NCBI RefSeq assembly: GCF_025145845.1
Contig: NZ_CP102253.1
Coordinates: forward strand, 620,001-684,000
Source of the DNA: Alistipes shahii WAL 8301
GTDB lineage: Bacteria; Bacteroidota; Bacteroidia; Bacteroidales; Rikenellaceae
Reading direction: 5' to 3'
DNA length: 64,000 nt
Position 1 is the stretch's first letter, and every line of letters begins with the position of its first letter. Shown one piece after another: positions 23,299 to 31,954 of the stretch. Made by a program: the position numbers and the translations under genes. Under the pieces are notes generated by a model. The model searched no databases and had not been told where the DNA came from. It saw only the letters and a list, made by a program, of their open reading frames with translations.

Positions 23299-23307
23299 GG
23301 GGGGGGG
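23299..23307 (+). repeat. G9 homopolymer upstream of sufE
   Basis: Nine consecutive G residues directly after the palindromic stretch CCCTCCCAAGGGAGGG, in the spacer between the PafA-like gene and sufE. Homopolymers of this length can vary by slippage. Confidence 0.6.
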
Positions 23308-23372
23308 CGGAATGGAATCAGACCGGCAAACGACGCACGGAAGAGAAACGACCATAAAAAAAACGTTATACC

Positions 23373-23792
23373 ATGGATAGCATACAAGACGAGATCATCG
23401 AAGAGTTTTCCGTATTCGACGACTGGCTCGACAAATACGACTACCTGATCGGCCTGAGCGAGACGCTCCCGGCCATCGCCCCAGAACACCGCACCGAACG
23501 GTACCTGATCGAGGGCTGCCAGTCGCGGGTGTGGGTGGATGCGAAACTGGAGGACGGCCGGGTGTACTACGCGGCCGACAGCGACGCCATAATAACCAAG
23601 GGCATCATTGCGTTATTGATCCGCGTGCTGAACGGGCGCACGCCGCAGGAGATTCTCGATACGGAACTCTATTTCATCGACGCCATCGGACTTGCGGCCA
23701 ACCTCTCGCCCACGCGGGCCAACGGGCTGGCGGCGATGGTCAAGCAGATGCGGTTGTACGCTTTGGCTTTTCAGGCCAAAAGCAATTCATAA
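23373..23792 (+). CDS. sufE: SufE-like sulfur acceptor protein
   Basis: A 139-residue cytosolic protein that takes persulfide sulfur from a SufS-type cysteine desulfurase for Fe-S cluster assembly. 'YLIEGCQSRVWV' carries the active-site Cys49. 'ITKGIIALLIRVLNGRTPQE' and 'LSPTRANGLAAMVKQMR' complete the family pattern. The length is normal. It is followed after 28 bases, which hold short TTCATAATTCACAA-type direct repeats, by a SufT/MIP18-type gene. The pair is consistent with a Fe-S assembly function. Confidence 0.92.
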   Translation: MDSIQDEIIEEFSVFDDWLDKYDYLIGLSETLPAIAPEHRTERYLIEGCQSRVWVDAKLEDGRVYYAADSDAIITKGIIALLIRVLNGRTPQEILDTELYFIDAIGLAANLSPTRANGLAAMVKQMRLYALAFQAKSNS

Positions 23793-23820
23793 TTCACAAT
23801 TCATAATTCACAATTAGGGT

Positions 23821-24141
23821 ATGTCACCTGACGAAATACTTGAGGTGGAAAAGGACATCGTCGCGACCCTCAAGAACATATACGACCCGGAAATCCCGGT
23901 CAACATCTACGACCTGGGGCTGATCTACGAAATCGACTACACGCCCGACGGCGTGGCGACGATCCGCATGACGCTCACGGCCCCCAACTGCCCGATGGCC
24001 GACATGCTGGTCGAGGACGTGAACATACAGGTCGGCAAGGTCAAGGACGTGAAATCGGTGAACGTCATCCTCACGTTCGACCCCGTGTGGGACAAGAGCA
24101 TGATGTCCGAAGAGGCCCTGCTGGAACTCAACCTGTTCTGA
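23821..24141 (+). CDS. MIP18/SufT-type Fe-S assembly protein (DUF59)
   Basis: A 106-residue protein of the DUF59 family: 'LKNIYDPEIPVNIYDLGLIY', 'TLTAPNCPMADMLVEDV' (with the conserved Cys) and 'VILTFDPVWDKSMMSEEALL'. Members help mature Fe-S proteins. It lies downstream of sufE and one base before the next gene, so the three are probably co-transcribed. Confidence 0.88.
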   Translation: MSPDEILEVEKDIVATLKNIYDPEIPVNIYDLGLIYEIDYTPDGVATIRMTLTAPNCPMADMLVEDVNIQVGKVKDVKSVNVILTFDPVWDKSMMSEEALLELNLF

Positions 24142-24142
24142 C

Positions 24143-25093
24143 ATGACGGAGGCGGAAGCACGAACGATCGAACGCCTGCGGGCCGGGGCCGGGACTTACG
24201 CCTGCGGCGGTTATCTGGCCGCGCTCGACGGACTGCAACGCACCGAAATCTGCACGGCGCTGATCTTCGACCGCCTGCAACGGAAAATGCGCACGGTCGA
24301 AACCCTGCACGGCGAAGCCGACGGGAACTGGAACCAGACTTTCTACCTGCTCTATTTCCGCACGCTGGGCGACCGTCAGAATCAGGAAGCCTTCCTGCGG
24401 CTGGCCCGGAAAGTCCCCTACAAAATCGTGCTGCGCGAACGGCTCGCCCCGCATGCCGTCGAAGCGATGCTTCTCGGCGCCTCGGGGCTTCTGGAACTCT
24501 ACCGCGGCGACGCCTACACGCTCGATCTGCGGCGCAGTTTCGAGTACCTCGCGGCCAAATACGGGATCGAGGCGACGGACGCTTCGGAGTGGACGCTCAC
24601 GGAGATTCGTCCGGCCAACCACCCCGTGCTGCGGCTGGCGCAGGCCGCGGAGTTCTTCGCGCAGGATGAGTTCATCATGGAACGCGCCATGGCCTGCCGC
24701 ACGGAGGAGGACGTCCGGCGGCTTTTCTGCATCGAAGCGCCCTCCTACTGGCGCACGCACCACGTCCCCGGCGCCGAGAGCGACGAAAGTCCCAAGCGCA
24801 TCGGGGCGTTCAAGGCCAACATCATCGGAATCAACCTCGTCGCCGTCCTGCAATTCGCCTACGGAAGCTACACCGGCAGCGAACGTTTGCGCGACAGCGC
24901 CCTGACGCTCCTCGAACGCCTGCTGGCCGAAGACAACCGCTACATGCGCGCATGGCAGGCCGCCGGCGTGCGTCCGCGCAACGCCTTCGAATCGCAGGCC
25001 CTGCTGCAACTGGCCACCGAATACTGCGCCGCACGCCGCTGCGCGGAATGTCCCGTCGGACGGCGGATCGCAAAAAGCCTCGCCGAAGATTGA
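24143..25093 (+). CDS. DUF2851 family protein
   Basis: A 316-residue soluble protein. 'EADGNWNQTFYLLYFRTLGD' and 'EAMLLGASGLLE' are typical of DUF2851, as is the C-terminal Cys-rich 'YCAARRCAECPVGRRI'. The molecular function is unknown. The four Cys near the C-terminus (about residues 290-305) could bind metal or an Fe-S cluster, which would fit the sufE/DUF59 neighbourhood (inference). It starts one base after the preceding stop. Confidence 0.8.
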   Translation: MTEAEARTIERLRAGAGTYACGGYLAALDGLQRTEICTALIFDRLQRKMRTVETLHGEADGNWNQTFYLLYFRTLGDRQNQEAFLRLARKVPYKIVLRERLAPHAVEAMLLGASGLLELYRGDAYTLDLRRSFEYLAAKYGIEATDASEWTLTEIRPANHPVLRLAQAAEFFAQDEFIMERAMACRTEEDVRRLFCIEAPSYWRTHHVPGAESDESPKRIGAFKANIIGINLVAVLQFAYGSYTGSERLRDSALTLLERLLAEDNRYMRAWQAAGVRPRNAFESQALLQLATEYCAARRCAECPVGRRIAKSLAED

Positions 25094-25119
25094 CAAATCG
25101 CAAAAAATGAGTATCTTTG
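25090..25119 (+). promoter_or_regulatory. Promoter of secA
   Basis: TTG at 25090-25092, a 19-base spacer and TATCTTTG at 25112-25119. The secA ATG follows 40 bases later. Confidence 0.6.
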
Positions 25120-25159
25120 TAAGATTTAGAACCCGAACCGAGAAAACAATAAACGCATT

Positions 25160-28100
25160 ATGGATATAGTTGCAAGTATAATCAAAGCCCTCTTCGGCTC
25201 GAAAGCCGACAAGGACCGCAAACAGATCGAGCCTTATCTGGAGAAGATCAAGGCCGTCTACCCCTCGATCGAGAAACTCACCAACGACGAGCTGCGCGCG
25301 CACAGCGAAGCGCTGAAAAAGCAGATAGCCGACTTCATCGCCGCGGACGAGGCCCGCATCGTCGAGCTGAAAGCCATACTCGAAAAGCCCGAAACGCAGC
25401 TCGAAGAGAAAGAGAAAATTTCGAAGGAGATCGACGAAACGACCAAGCGCATCGACGAGAAAATCGAGGAGGTGCTCGACAAGATCCTTCCCGAGGCATT
25501 CGCCATTATGAAGGATACGGCGCGCCGTTTCGCACAGAACGAGACGGTCGTGGTGACGGCAAACGACTTCGACCGCAACCTGGCGGCGACGAAGGATTTC
25601 GTCACCATCGAGGGCGACAAGGCCGTTTACGCGACACACTGGCTCGCCGGCGGCAACGACACGAAATGGGACATGATCCACTACGACGTGCAGCTGTTCG
25701 GCGGCGTGGTGCTCCACCAGGGCAAGATCGCCGAGATGGCGACGGGCGAGGGCAAGACCCTCGTGGCGACGCTCCCCGTATTCCTCAACGCGCTGGCCAA
25801 GAAGGGCGTGCACATGGTGACGGTGAACAACTACCTCGCCAAGCGCGACTCCGAGTGGATGGGCCCGATGTACCAGTTCCACGGTCTGTCGGTGGCCTGC
25901 ATCGACGACACGCAGCCCAACTCCGACGCCCGCCGCGAGGCTTACATGGCCGACATCACGTTCGGAACCAACAACGAATACGGCTTCGACTACCTGCGCG
26001 ACAACATGGCTTCGTCGCCCAAGGACCTCGTGCAGCGCAAGCACCATTTCGCCATCGTCGACGAGGTCGACTCCGTGCTGATCGACGACGCCCGGACGCC
26101 GCTCATCATCTCGGGACCCGTGCCCAAGGGCGACGACCAGATGTTCGAGCAGTACCGCCCGGCCATCGAAAGCCTCTACAACCTGCAAAAGAACCTCGTG
26201 ACGGCCCTGCTGGCCGAGGCGCGCCAGCTGATCTCGGAGGGCAAGAACGACGAGGGCGGCGTGAAGCTCTACCGCGCCCACAAGGGTCTGCCGAAGTACA
26301 AACCGCTGATCAAATACCTCTCGGAACAGGGCGTCAAGGCGCTGATGCAGAAGACCGAGAACACCTACATGCAGGACAACAACCGCCGCATGCCCGAGAT
26401 CACCGACGACCTCTACTTCGTCATCGACGAGAAACTCAACTCGGTGGAACTCACGGACAAGGGCCACGAGGCGCTGTCGAAATACTTCAACGAGGACGGA
26501 TTCTTCGTGATGCCCGACATCGGCGCCGAAGTCGCAGAACTGGAGAAAAGCAGCCTGACGCCCGAGGAGAAGGCGCAGAAACGCGACGAGGTGATCAACG
26601 ACTACTCGATCAAGTCGGAGCGCGTGCACACGGTGATCCAGCTGCTGAAAGCCTTCGCCATGTTCGAAAAGGACATCGAGTATGTGGTGATGGACAACAA
26701 GGTGAAGATCGTCGACGAGCAGACGGGCCGTATCCTCGAAGGACGCCGCTACTCGGACGGACTCCACCAGGCCATCGAGGCCAAGGAGCACGTGAAGGTC
26801 GAGGCCGCGACGCAGACCTTCGCCACCATCACGTTGCAGAACTACTTCCGCATGTACCACAAGCTGGGCGGCATGACCGGTACGGCCGAGACGGAGGCGT
26901 CGGAGTTCTGGAGCATCTACAAACTGGACGTCGTGGTGATCCCGACCAACCGCAAGGTGGTCCGCGACGACCGTCAGGACCTGATCTACAAAACCAAGCG
27001 CGAGAAATACAACGCCGTGATCGAGGAGATCGTCAAACTCGTCGAGGCGGGACGTCCGGTGCTGGTCGGCACCACGTCGGTCGAGATCTCGGAGCTGTTG
27101 AGCCGCATGCTCAAACTGCGCGGCATCAGGCACAACGTGCTGAACGCCAAGCAGCACGCGCTGGAGGCGCAGGTCGTGGCCGAGGCAGGACGCTCGGGAC
27201 AGGTGACCATCGCGACCAACATGGCCGGCCGCGGTACCGACATCAAGCTGACGCCCGAGGTTAAGGCCGCGGGAGGTCTGGCGATCATCGGCACGGAGCG
27301 TCACGAGAGCCGCCGCGTCGACCGCCAGCTGCGCGGACGCGCCGGACGTCAGGGCGACCCCGGATCGTCGCAGTTCTTCGTATCGCTCGAAGACGACCTG
27401 ATGCGTCTGTTCGGTTCGGGCCGCATCGCTTCGATGATGGACCGCATGGGTCTGAAGGAGGGCGAGGTGATTCAGGCCGGCATGATGACCAAGGCCATCG
27501 AGCGCGCCCAGAAGAAGGTCGAGGAGAACAACTTCGGCATCCGCAAGCGACTGCTGGAATACGACGACGTGATGAACTCGCAGCGCGAGGTGATCTACAC
27601 CCGCCGCCGCCACGCACTCTACGGCGAGCGCATCGAGATCGACCTGAACAACATCATGTACGACTACGCCGACAACTTCGTGGAGGAGAACCGCGGCATC
27701 GAATTCGAGGATTTCCGCATGGAGCTGATCCGCGAGGTGGCCGTGGAGCCGCAGATCGACGAGGCGACGTACAAGGACGCGAAACCCGGCGAACTGGTCG
27801 AGGCGATCGTCAAGGCCCTCAAGGAGGCCTACGCACGCCGCGCGAAGGCCGTGGCCGACACGGTGCGTCCGGTCATGGAGCGCATCTACGAGGACCGCAA
27901 GGACCAGCTGGATTCGAACATCTACTTCCCGCTGACGGACGGACACCTGGGCTACAACGTGCCGGTCAACCTGCGGAAATGCCAGAGCTCGGACGGCGCG
28001 GAGATTTACAAGGTATTCTCGAAAGTGGTGATGTTCACCACCATCGACGACGCATGGCGCGAACACCTGCGCGAGATGGACGACCTGCGCCAGAGCGTGC

Positions 28101-28453
28101 AGAACGCCACCTACGAGCAGAAAGACCCGCTGCTGATCTACAAGTTCGAGTCCTTCGGACTGTTCTCGAAAATGATCATCAAGGTCAACCGCGACGTGCT
28201 GGCCATCCTGAACAAGGCCTATATTCCCGTGCGCGACCAGAACGCCGAAGCGGTGCAGCGCCAGCAGCAGGAGCGCGCCAAGGTCGACGTCAACAAGTTG
28301 CAGGCTTCGCGCATGCAGGCCGCGGCCCAGGCCGGACAGGAGGAGCGGCAGAAGCCGATGCCCCTGCACGCCGAAAAGAAGGCCGGACGCAACGATCCGT
28401 GTCCCTGCGGATCGGGCAAGAAGTATAAGAACTGTCACGGTAAAGGCCTGTAA
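25160..28453 (+). CDS. secA: Preprotein translocase ATPase SecA
   Basis: The 1097-residue motor of the Sec pathway, driving preproteins through SecYEG. Walker A lies in '[14 protein letters not shown]', the DEAD-type box is '[20 protein letters not shown]', and motif VI is '[18 protein letters not shown]'. Inserts in the nucleotide-binding region make it longer than the E. coli protein, as is usual in Bacteroidetes. The C-terminus keeps the zinc/SecB-binding tail '[14 protein letters not shown]'. The stop codon sits in the loop of an 18-bp hairpin. It has its own promoter. Confidence 0.97.
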   Translation: MDIVASIIKALFGSKADKDRKQIEPYLEKIKAVYPSIEKLTNDELRAHSEALKKQIADFIAADEARIVELKAILEKPETQLEEKEKISKEIDETTKRIDEKIEEVLDKILPEAFAIMKDTARRFAQNETVVVTANDFDRNLAATKDFVTIEGDKAVYATHWLAGGNDTKWDMIHYDVQLFGGVVLHQGKIAEMATGEGKTLVATLPVFLNALAKKGVHMVTVNNYLAKRDSEWMGPMYQFHGLSVACIDDTQPNSDARREAYMADITFGTNNEYGFDYLRDNMASSPKDLVQRKHHFAIVDEVDSVLIDDARTPLIISGPVPKGDDQMFEQYRPAIESLYNLQKNLVTALLAEARQLISEGKNDEGGVKLYRAHKGLPKYKPLIKYLSEQGVKALMQKTENTYMQDNNRRMPEITDDLYFVIDEKLNSVELTDKGHEALSKYFNEDGFFVMPDIGAEVAELEKSSLTPEEKAQKRDEVINDYSIKSERVHTVIQLLKAFAMFEKDIEYVVMDNKVKIVDEQTGRILEGRRYSDGLHQAIEAKEHVKVEAATQTFATITLQNYFRMYHKLGGMTGTAETEASEFWSIYKLDVVVIPTNRKVVRDDRQDLIYKTKREKYNAVIEEIVKLVEAGRPVLVGTTSVEISELLSRMLKLRGIRHNVLNAKQHALEAQVVAEAGRSGQVTIATNMAGRGTDIKLTPEVKAAGGLAIIGTERHESRRVDRQLRGRAGRQGDPGSSQFFVSLEDDLMRLFGSGRIASMMDRMGLKEGEVIQAGMMTKAIERAQKKVEENNFGIRKRLLEYDDVMNSQREVIYTRRRHALYGERIEIDLNNIMYDYADNFVEENRGIEFEDFRMELIREVAVEPQIDEATYKDAKPGELVEAIVKALKEAYARRAKAVADTVRPVMERIYEDRKDQLDSNIYFPLTDGHLGYNVPVNLRKCQSSDGAEIYKVFSKVVMFTTIDDAWREHLREMDDLRQSVQNATYEQKDPLLIYKFESFGLFSKMIIKVNRDVLAILNKAYIPVRDQNAEAVQRQQQERAKVDVNKLQASRMQAAAQAGQEERQKPMPLHAEKKAGRNDPCPCGSGKKYKNCHGKGL

Positions 28454-28471
28454 GCCTTTACCCTGACAGTT
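28430..28471 (+). terminator. Hairpin spanning the secA stop codon
   Basis: Arms 28430-28447 and 28454-28471 pair over 18 bp with one mismatch. The 6-base loop CTGTAA contains the secA stop TAA (28451-28453). There is no strong T-run after it, so it may be an attenuator or stability element rather than a classical terminator. Confidence 0.6.
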
Positions 28472-28504
28472 CCGATTCATAATTTAGAACCAGAATTCAA
28501 AATT

Positions 28505-28942
28505 ATGGGTTACCTGGAGGAGAAGCAACGCCAGCTGGACATGCGCTACCTGCGCATGGCGAGTATCTGGGCCGAAAATTCATACTGCGTACGCCGCAAG
28601 GTCGGGGCGCTGATCGTCAAGGACAAGATGATCATTTCGGACGGCTACAACGGCACGCCGTCGGGTTTCGAAAACGTCTGCGAGGACGACGAGGGCCACA
28701 CCAAACCCTATGTGCTCCACGCCGAGGCCAACGCCATCACCAAGGTCGCCAAATCGGCCAACAACTGCGACGGATCGACGCTCTACATCACCGCCGCACC
28801 CTGCATCGAATGTTCGAAACTGATCATTCAGGCGGGGATCAGGCGGGTGGTTTACTCGGAGGATTACCGTTCGGAAGAGGGGCTGAACCTGTTGCGCCGC
28901 GTGGGAATCGAGTGCGTACAGTACGAGTTGAACGAAAAATGA
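28505..28942 (+). CDS. dCMP deaminase family protein
   Basis: A 145-residue zinc-dependent deaminase, probably converting dCMP to dUMP for dTMP synthesis. The zinc site is 'LHAEANAI' (His and catalytic Glu) with 'APCIECSKLII' (two Cys). 'YNGTPSGFENVCEDD' is characteristic of the dCMP deaminase/ComEB group rather than cytidine deaminases. It is cytosolic and of normal length. A small exported protein follows 7 bases later. Confidence 0.9.
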   Translation: MGYLEEKQRQLDMRYLRMASIWAENSYCVRRKVGALIVKDKMIISDGYNGTPSGFENVCEDDEGHTKPYVLHAEANAITKVAKSANNCDGSTLYITAAPCIECSKLIIQAGIRRVVYSEDYRSEEGLNLLRRVGIECVQYELNEK

Positions 28943-28949
28943 CGGTCCG

Positions 28950-29375
28950 ATGAAAAAGATCCTTTTCCTGCTCGCAGCGCTGGCGTACGCCGGACTCGGT
29001 TCGGCGCAGAGCATCGAGGCCGACACCCTGCCGGCGCTACCGCCCCATGTCTACTGCGAGATCACGGCCCACCACCTGCCCACGCACCGCAACAACGGCG
29101 TGCTGTTCGATTTCGGGCAGAAGACCGAAGTCCTGAAATACAACTACCTGACAGACGCCGCAGGCAACAGACTGCTCTTCAATTCGGGGATAGAGGCGCT
29201 CAACTACATGGTGTGCCGCGGATGGGAACTCGTGCAGGCCTACACCTCGGGCGAGGAAAACAGCCTCACCCACTACCTGCTGCGCATCGCCCCGGCCCGG
29301 CTGACCGCGGAACAGCGCACAGCGCTGCTCACCCCGCTCCAAGGGGAGAATCCGAAACCCGGAAAAAACCGATAA
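28950..29375 (+). CDS. Small exported hypothetical protein
   Basis: A 141-residue protein with a signal peptide (MKKILFLLAALAYAGLGSAQ) and a compact mature domain. The segment 'GIEALNYMVCRGWELVQAYT' resembles the 'gly-trp-glu-leu' motif of small DUF4177-like domains, which is only a pattern resemblance. Two Cys residues are present in the mature part. It is probably periplasmic and the function is unknown. It ends just before a rho-independent terminator. Confidence 0.65.
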   Translation: MKKILFLLAALAYAGLGSAQSIEADTLPALPPHVYCEITAHHLPTHRNNGVLFDFGQKTEVLKYNYLTDAAGNRLLFNSGIEALNYMVCRGWELVQAYTSGEENSLTHYLLRIAPARLTAEQRTALLTPLQGENPKPGKNR

Positions 29376-29382
29376 AACAAAG

Positions 29383-29409
29383 AGAACCCTCCGGGGTTCT
29401 TTCTCTTTT
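29383..29409 (+). terminator. Terminator after the dCMP deaminase unit
   Basis: A stem AGAACCC / GGGTTCT followed by a T-rich tract (TTTCTCTTTTC). Confidence 0.7.
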
Positions 29410-29479
29410 CCGGGAAGATTTGCTTTTCCGGCATTCCTTTCGTATATTCGGTGTGTGAAACCCTGAAAATCAAACCGCC

Positions 29480-30214
29480 ATGAAACGTATCGTCATCGTG
29501 GGCGCCACATCGGGCATCGGACTCGAAGTCGCCCGGCTCTGCATCCGCGCAGGATGGCGGGTCGGAGCCGCCGGACGCCGCAAGGAGGCCCTCGAAGCCC
29601 TCCGCTCCGAAGCCCCCGGCCAGGTCGAGACCGAGACCATCGACATCACCCGCGACGACGCTCCCGAACGCCTTGCCCGGCTCGTCGAACGGCTGGGCGG
29701 CATGGAGATCTATTTCCACGCCTCGGGCATCGGCAGCCGCAACACCGCGCTGCGTCCCGACATCGAACTGAACACCCTGCGCACCAACGGCGAAGGGTTC
29801 GTCAGGATGGTCACGGCCGCTTTCGGCCACTTCCGCAGCCACGGCGGCGGACGGATCGCCGTCATCAGCTCGATCGCCGGCACGAAAGGTCTCGGATCGG
29901 CCCCGGCCTATTCGGCGACCAAGCGGATGCAGAACACCTACATCGACGCGCTGGCGCAGCTTTCCCACATGGAAAACTGCGGCATCCGCTTTACGGACAT
30001 CCGCCCGGGATTCGTCGCAACGCCGCTGCTCTCCGGCGACGGCCGCTACCCGATGCTGATGCGCACGGAAAAGGTCGCGGCACGCATCATGCACGTACTG
30101 CGGCATCCCCGCCGCCGTGTGGTCATCGACCGCCGCTACGCCCTCATGGTCTTCTTCTGGAAGCTGATTCCGGAGTGGCTCTGGGAGCGGCTGAACATAC
30201 GCAAGGACGACTGA
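29480..30214 (+). CDS. Short-chain dehydrogenase/reductase (SDR)
   Basis: A 244-residue NAD(P)-dependent oxidoreductase. The cofactor motif 'GATSGIG' is near residue 10, and an Arg-Arg pair after beta-2 ('GAAGRRKEAL') favours NADP. The catalytic Ser in 'VISSIAGTKG' and the 'YSATK' Tyr/Lys pair are intact. A basic hydrophobic C-terminus ('YALMVFFWKLIPEWLWERL') may associate with the membrane. The substrate is unknown. It is monocistronic, between two terminators. Confidence 0.87.
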   Translation: MKRIVIVGATSGIGLEVARLCIRAGWRVGAAGRRKEALEALRSEAPGQVETETIDITRDDAPERLARLVERLGGMEIYFHASGIGSRNTALRPDIELNTLRTNGEGFVRMVTAAFGHFRSHGGGRIAVISSIAGTKGLGSAPAYSATKRMQNTYIDALAQLSHMENCGIRFTDIRPGFVATPLLSGDGRYPMLMRTEKVAARIMHVLRHPRRRVVIDRRYALMVFFWKLIPEWLWERLNIRKDD

Positions 30215-30224
30215 CCAGACAAGG

Positions 30225-30253
30225 CCCCGCAGAAAGATTTCCGCGGGGTTTTT
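30225..30253 (+). terminator. Terminator after the SDR gene
   Basis: A stem CCCCGC / GCGGGG with a 12-base loop, followed by TTTTTC. Confidence 0.75.
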
Positions 30254-30276
30254 CTTCGCAGGGGCGAAAAAATCAC

Positions 30277-30284
30277 TACATTTG
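30277..30284 (+). promoter_or_regulatory. -7 box of the sensor kinase gene
   Basis: TACATTTG, 6 bases before the ATG at 30291. The in-frame TTG at 30282 lies inside this box, so it cannot be the start of a transcript made from it. This decides for the ATG at 30291 and predicts a leaderless mRNA. Confidence 0.6.
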
Positions 30285-30290
30285 TTCCGC

Positions 30291-31823
30291 ATGGCACGAC
30301 AGCGACATACCCCCAAAGGGCGGCTTCTGATAACGGGAACGGTTCTGCTGATCCTGCTCGTGGCGGGCATCCTGACCGCCGGACGCACGATCAACGGCGT
30401 GGCCGTGCAGATGAGCGGCCGTATCGTCAGGCATATCAGCGAATACCATTACAGACTGTTACAGGTCGAGTTCGAGCGTTCGGAGGGGGTGCTGGACGCC
30501 TCGGTGCAATTCATGCGCGAGCGCACCGCGCCGACGGACGCCGAACTGCACGTGCTCGCGGCGACGCTGATGCGGATGGACCCCAAAGCCGGGTGCGTCT
30601 GGTTCGCTGAAGCCGGGGGCCGCACGATCCGCAGCTACCCGCGCGGAAAAACGCCCCGCACCACGGAGGCAGCCGGAGATTTCCGGCAGCGGCTCATCGC
30701 CGCAACGGACGGCGACTCGGTGCGCAGCCATGTGACCGGTTCGGGACGGATTCAGGTCTGGAGCATGGCCTGCCCGGTGACGGACCGCACGGGCCGCAGG
30801 CATATATGCGGCATTGATTTTCCGCTGCCCGAAATCTATACCTGCATGACGCAGAGTCCGGCCAGCAGCGGATACGCCACGCTGTTCGATCCCGAAGGGG
30901 TGATCGTCTACCATCCCGACAGCCTCAAACTGGGCCGTCCGGCGAGCGACTCGACGGGACTGGCGGCATTCCGGAAGGTCGCGGCCACCGGACAGAGCGT
31001 CACCGTTCACGCGATCTCGGACTATCTCAACATCGACGAGGAGCGCATCTACTACCCCATTCAGCTGGGCGGACGCCGCTGGGTGGCGGGCATCGGCATC
31101 CCGCGGCTGGTCATCGAGCAGGAGATCGACGATTTTCACTTCTACACGGTTTTCGCCGCCGTGATCTCGGTGCTGTTCTTCGCCGTGCTGCTCGTCCTGG
31201 CACAACGCCGCTGGCGCCGCGAATACGATCTGCGCCGCCATTCGGAACGGGAGTCGGCACAGCTCCACCTGCAACAGCTGCTGGAGCAGATCGACCCCCA
31301 CTTCCTGTTCAACTCGCTCAATTCGCTCTACGCGCTGATCCGCTGCAACCCCGATCAGGCCCGGGAGTTCACGCTAACCCTCTCGCGCGTCTACCGCCGG
31401 GTGCTGGAACGCCGCAAGCAGATACTCTCGACGCTCGCCGAGGAGATCGACTTCACGTGGCAGTACTACACGCTTCAGAAAATCCGCTTCGACGACCGCA
31501 TCGAACTCACCTCGGCCATCGACCCCGCGCTGCGCAACTGGCGGATTCCCTCGATGAGCCTCCAGACGCTGGTCGAGAATGCCGTGAAGCACAACAGCAT
31601 CACGGGCGGCAACCCGCTGCACATCCGCATCCGCACCGAGGGCGAAAGCTTCCTGATCGAGAACAACTACACGCCGCGCAGCGACGGCGACAAGGAGTCG
31701 CTCGGCATGGGACTGGAACGAATCCGCTCGGTATATCGGTTCTACACCGAAGAGAACATCTCGATTTCGGTCGGCGCCGGAACCTTCCGGTGCCGTCTGC
31801 CGCTGCTGCCGCCCGAAAAGTAA
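30291..31823 (+). CDS. LytS-type sensor histidine kinase with periplasmic sensor domain
   Basis: A 510-residue membrane kinase: transmembrane helix 1 at about residues 12-33, a periplasmic sensor region of about 240 residues ('YATLFDPEGVIVYHPDSLKL' fits a Cache-like fold), and transmembrane helix 2 at about 280-305 ('FAAVISVLFFAVLLVL'). The His_kinase domain contains the phosphoacceptor box 'QIDPHFLFNSLNSLYALI', and the ATPase N-box is 'LVENAVKHNSITGG'. The family normally pairs with LytTR regulators. The nearest such regulator is at 39586, after the metalloprotease and SusC/SusD genes, so a functional pair is likely (inference). Confidence 0.88.
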   Translation: MARQRHTPKGRLLITGTVLLILLVAGILTAGRTINGVAVQMSGRIVRHISEYHYRLLQVEFERSEGVLDASVQFMRERTAPTDAELHVLAATLMRMDPKAGCVWFAEAGGRTIRSYPRGKTPRTTEAAGDFRQRLIAATDGDSVRSHVTGSGRIQVWSMACPVTDRTGRRHICGIDFPLPEIYTCMTQSPASSGYATLFDPEGVIVYHPDSLKLGRPASDSTGLAAFRKVAATGQSVTVHAISDYLNIDEERIYYPIQLGGRRWVAGIGIPRLVIEQEIDDFHFYTVFAAVISVLFFAVLLVLAQRRWRREYDLRRHSERESAQLHLQQLLEQIDPHFLFNSLNSLYALIRCNPDQAREFTLTLSRVYRRVLERRKQILSTLAEEIDFTWQYYTLQKIRFDDRIELTSAIDPALRNWRIPSMSLQTLVENAVKHNSITGGNPLHIRIRTEGESFLIENNYTPRSDGDKESLGMGLERIRSVYRFYTEENISISVGAGTFRCRLPLLPPEK

Positions 31824-31954
31824 TCCGCCTGATTGAGGCATTCACTCCCCCGATCCGGGCATTCGCCCCCGATCGTTTTTCCGGTAAAAATTTAAATTTT
31901 ATTATTGCATCCTGCGGATTTTACCGATTCGCGCGATAACTGCAATAATAAACG

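Noticed and set aside
23793..23820. Short TTCATAATTCACAA direct repeats considered as an att site
   Set aside because: They are only about 14 bases, in tandem, with no integrase or gene-content change around them. A slippage product is more likely.
24128..28480. Open frame of more than 1400 codons on the minus strand
   Set aside because: It is antisense to DUF2851 and secA. Its composition is His/Leu/Val-rich without family motifs, a known artefact of GC-rich codon bias.
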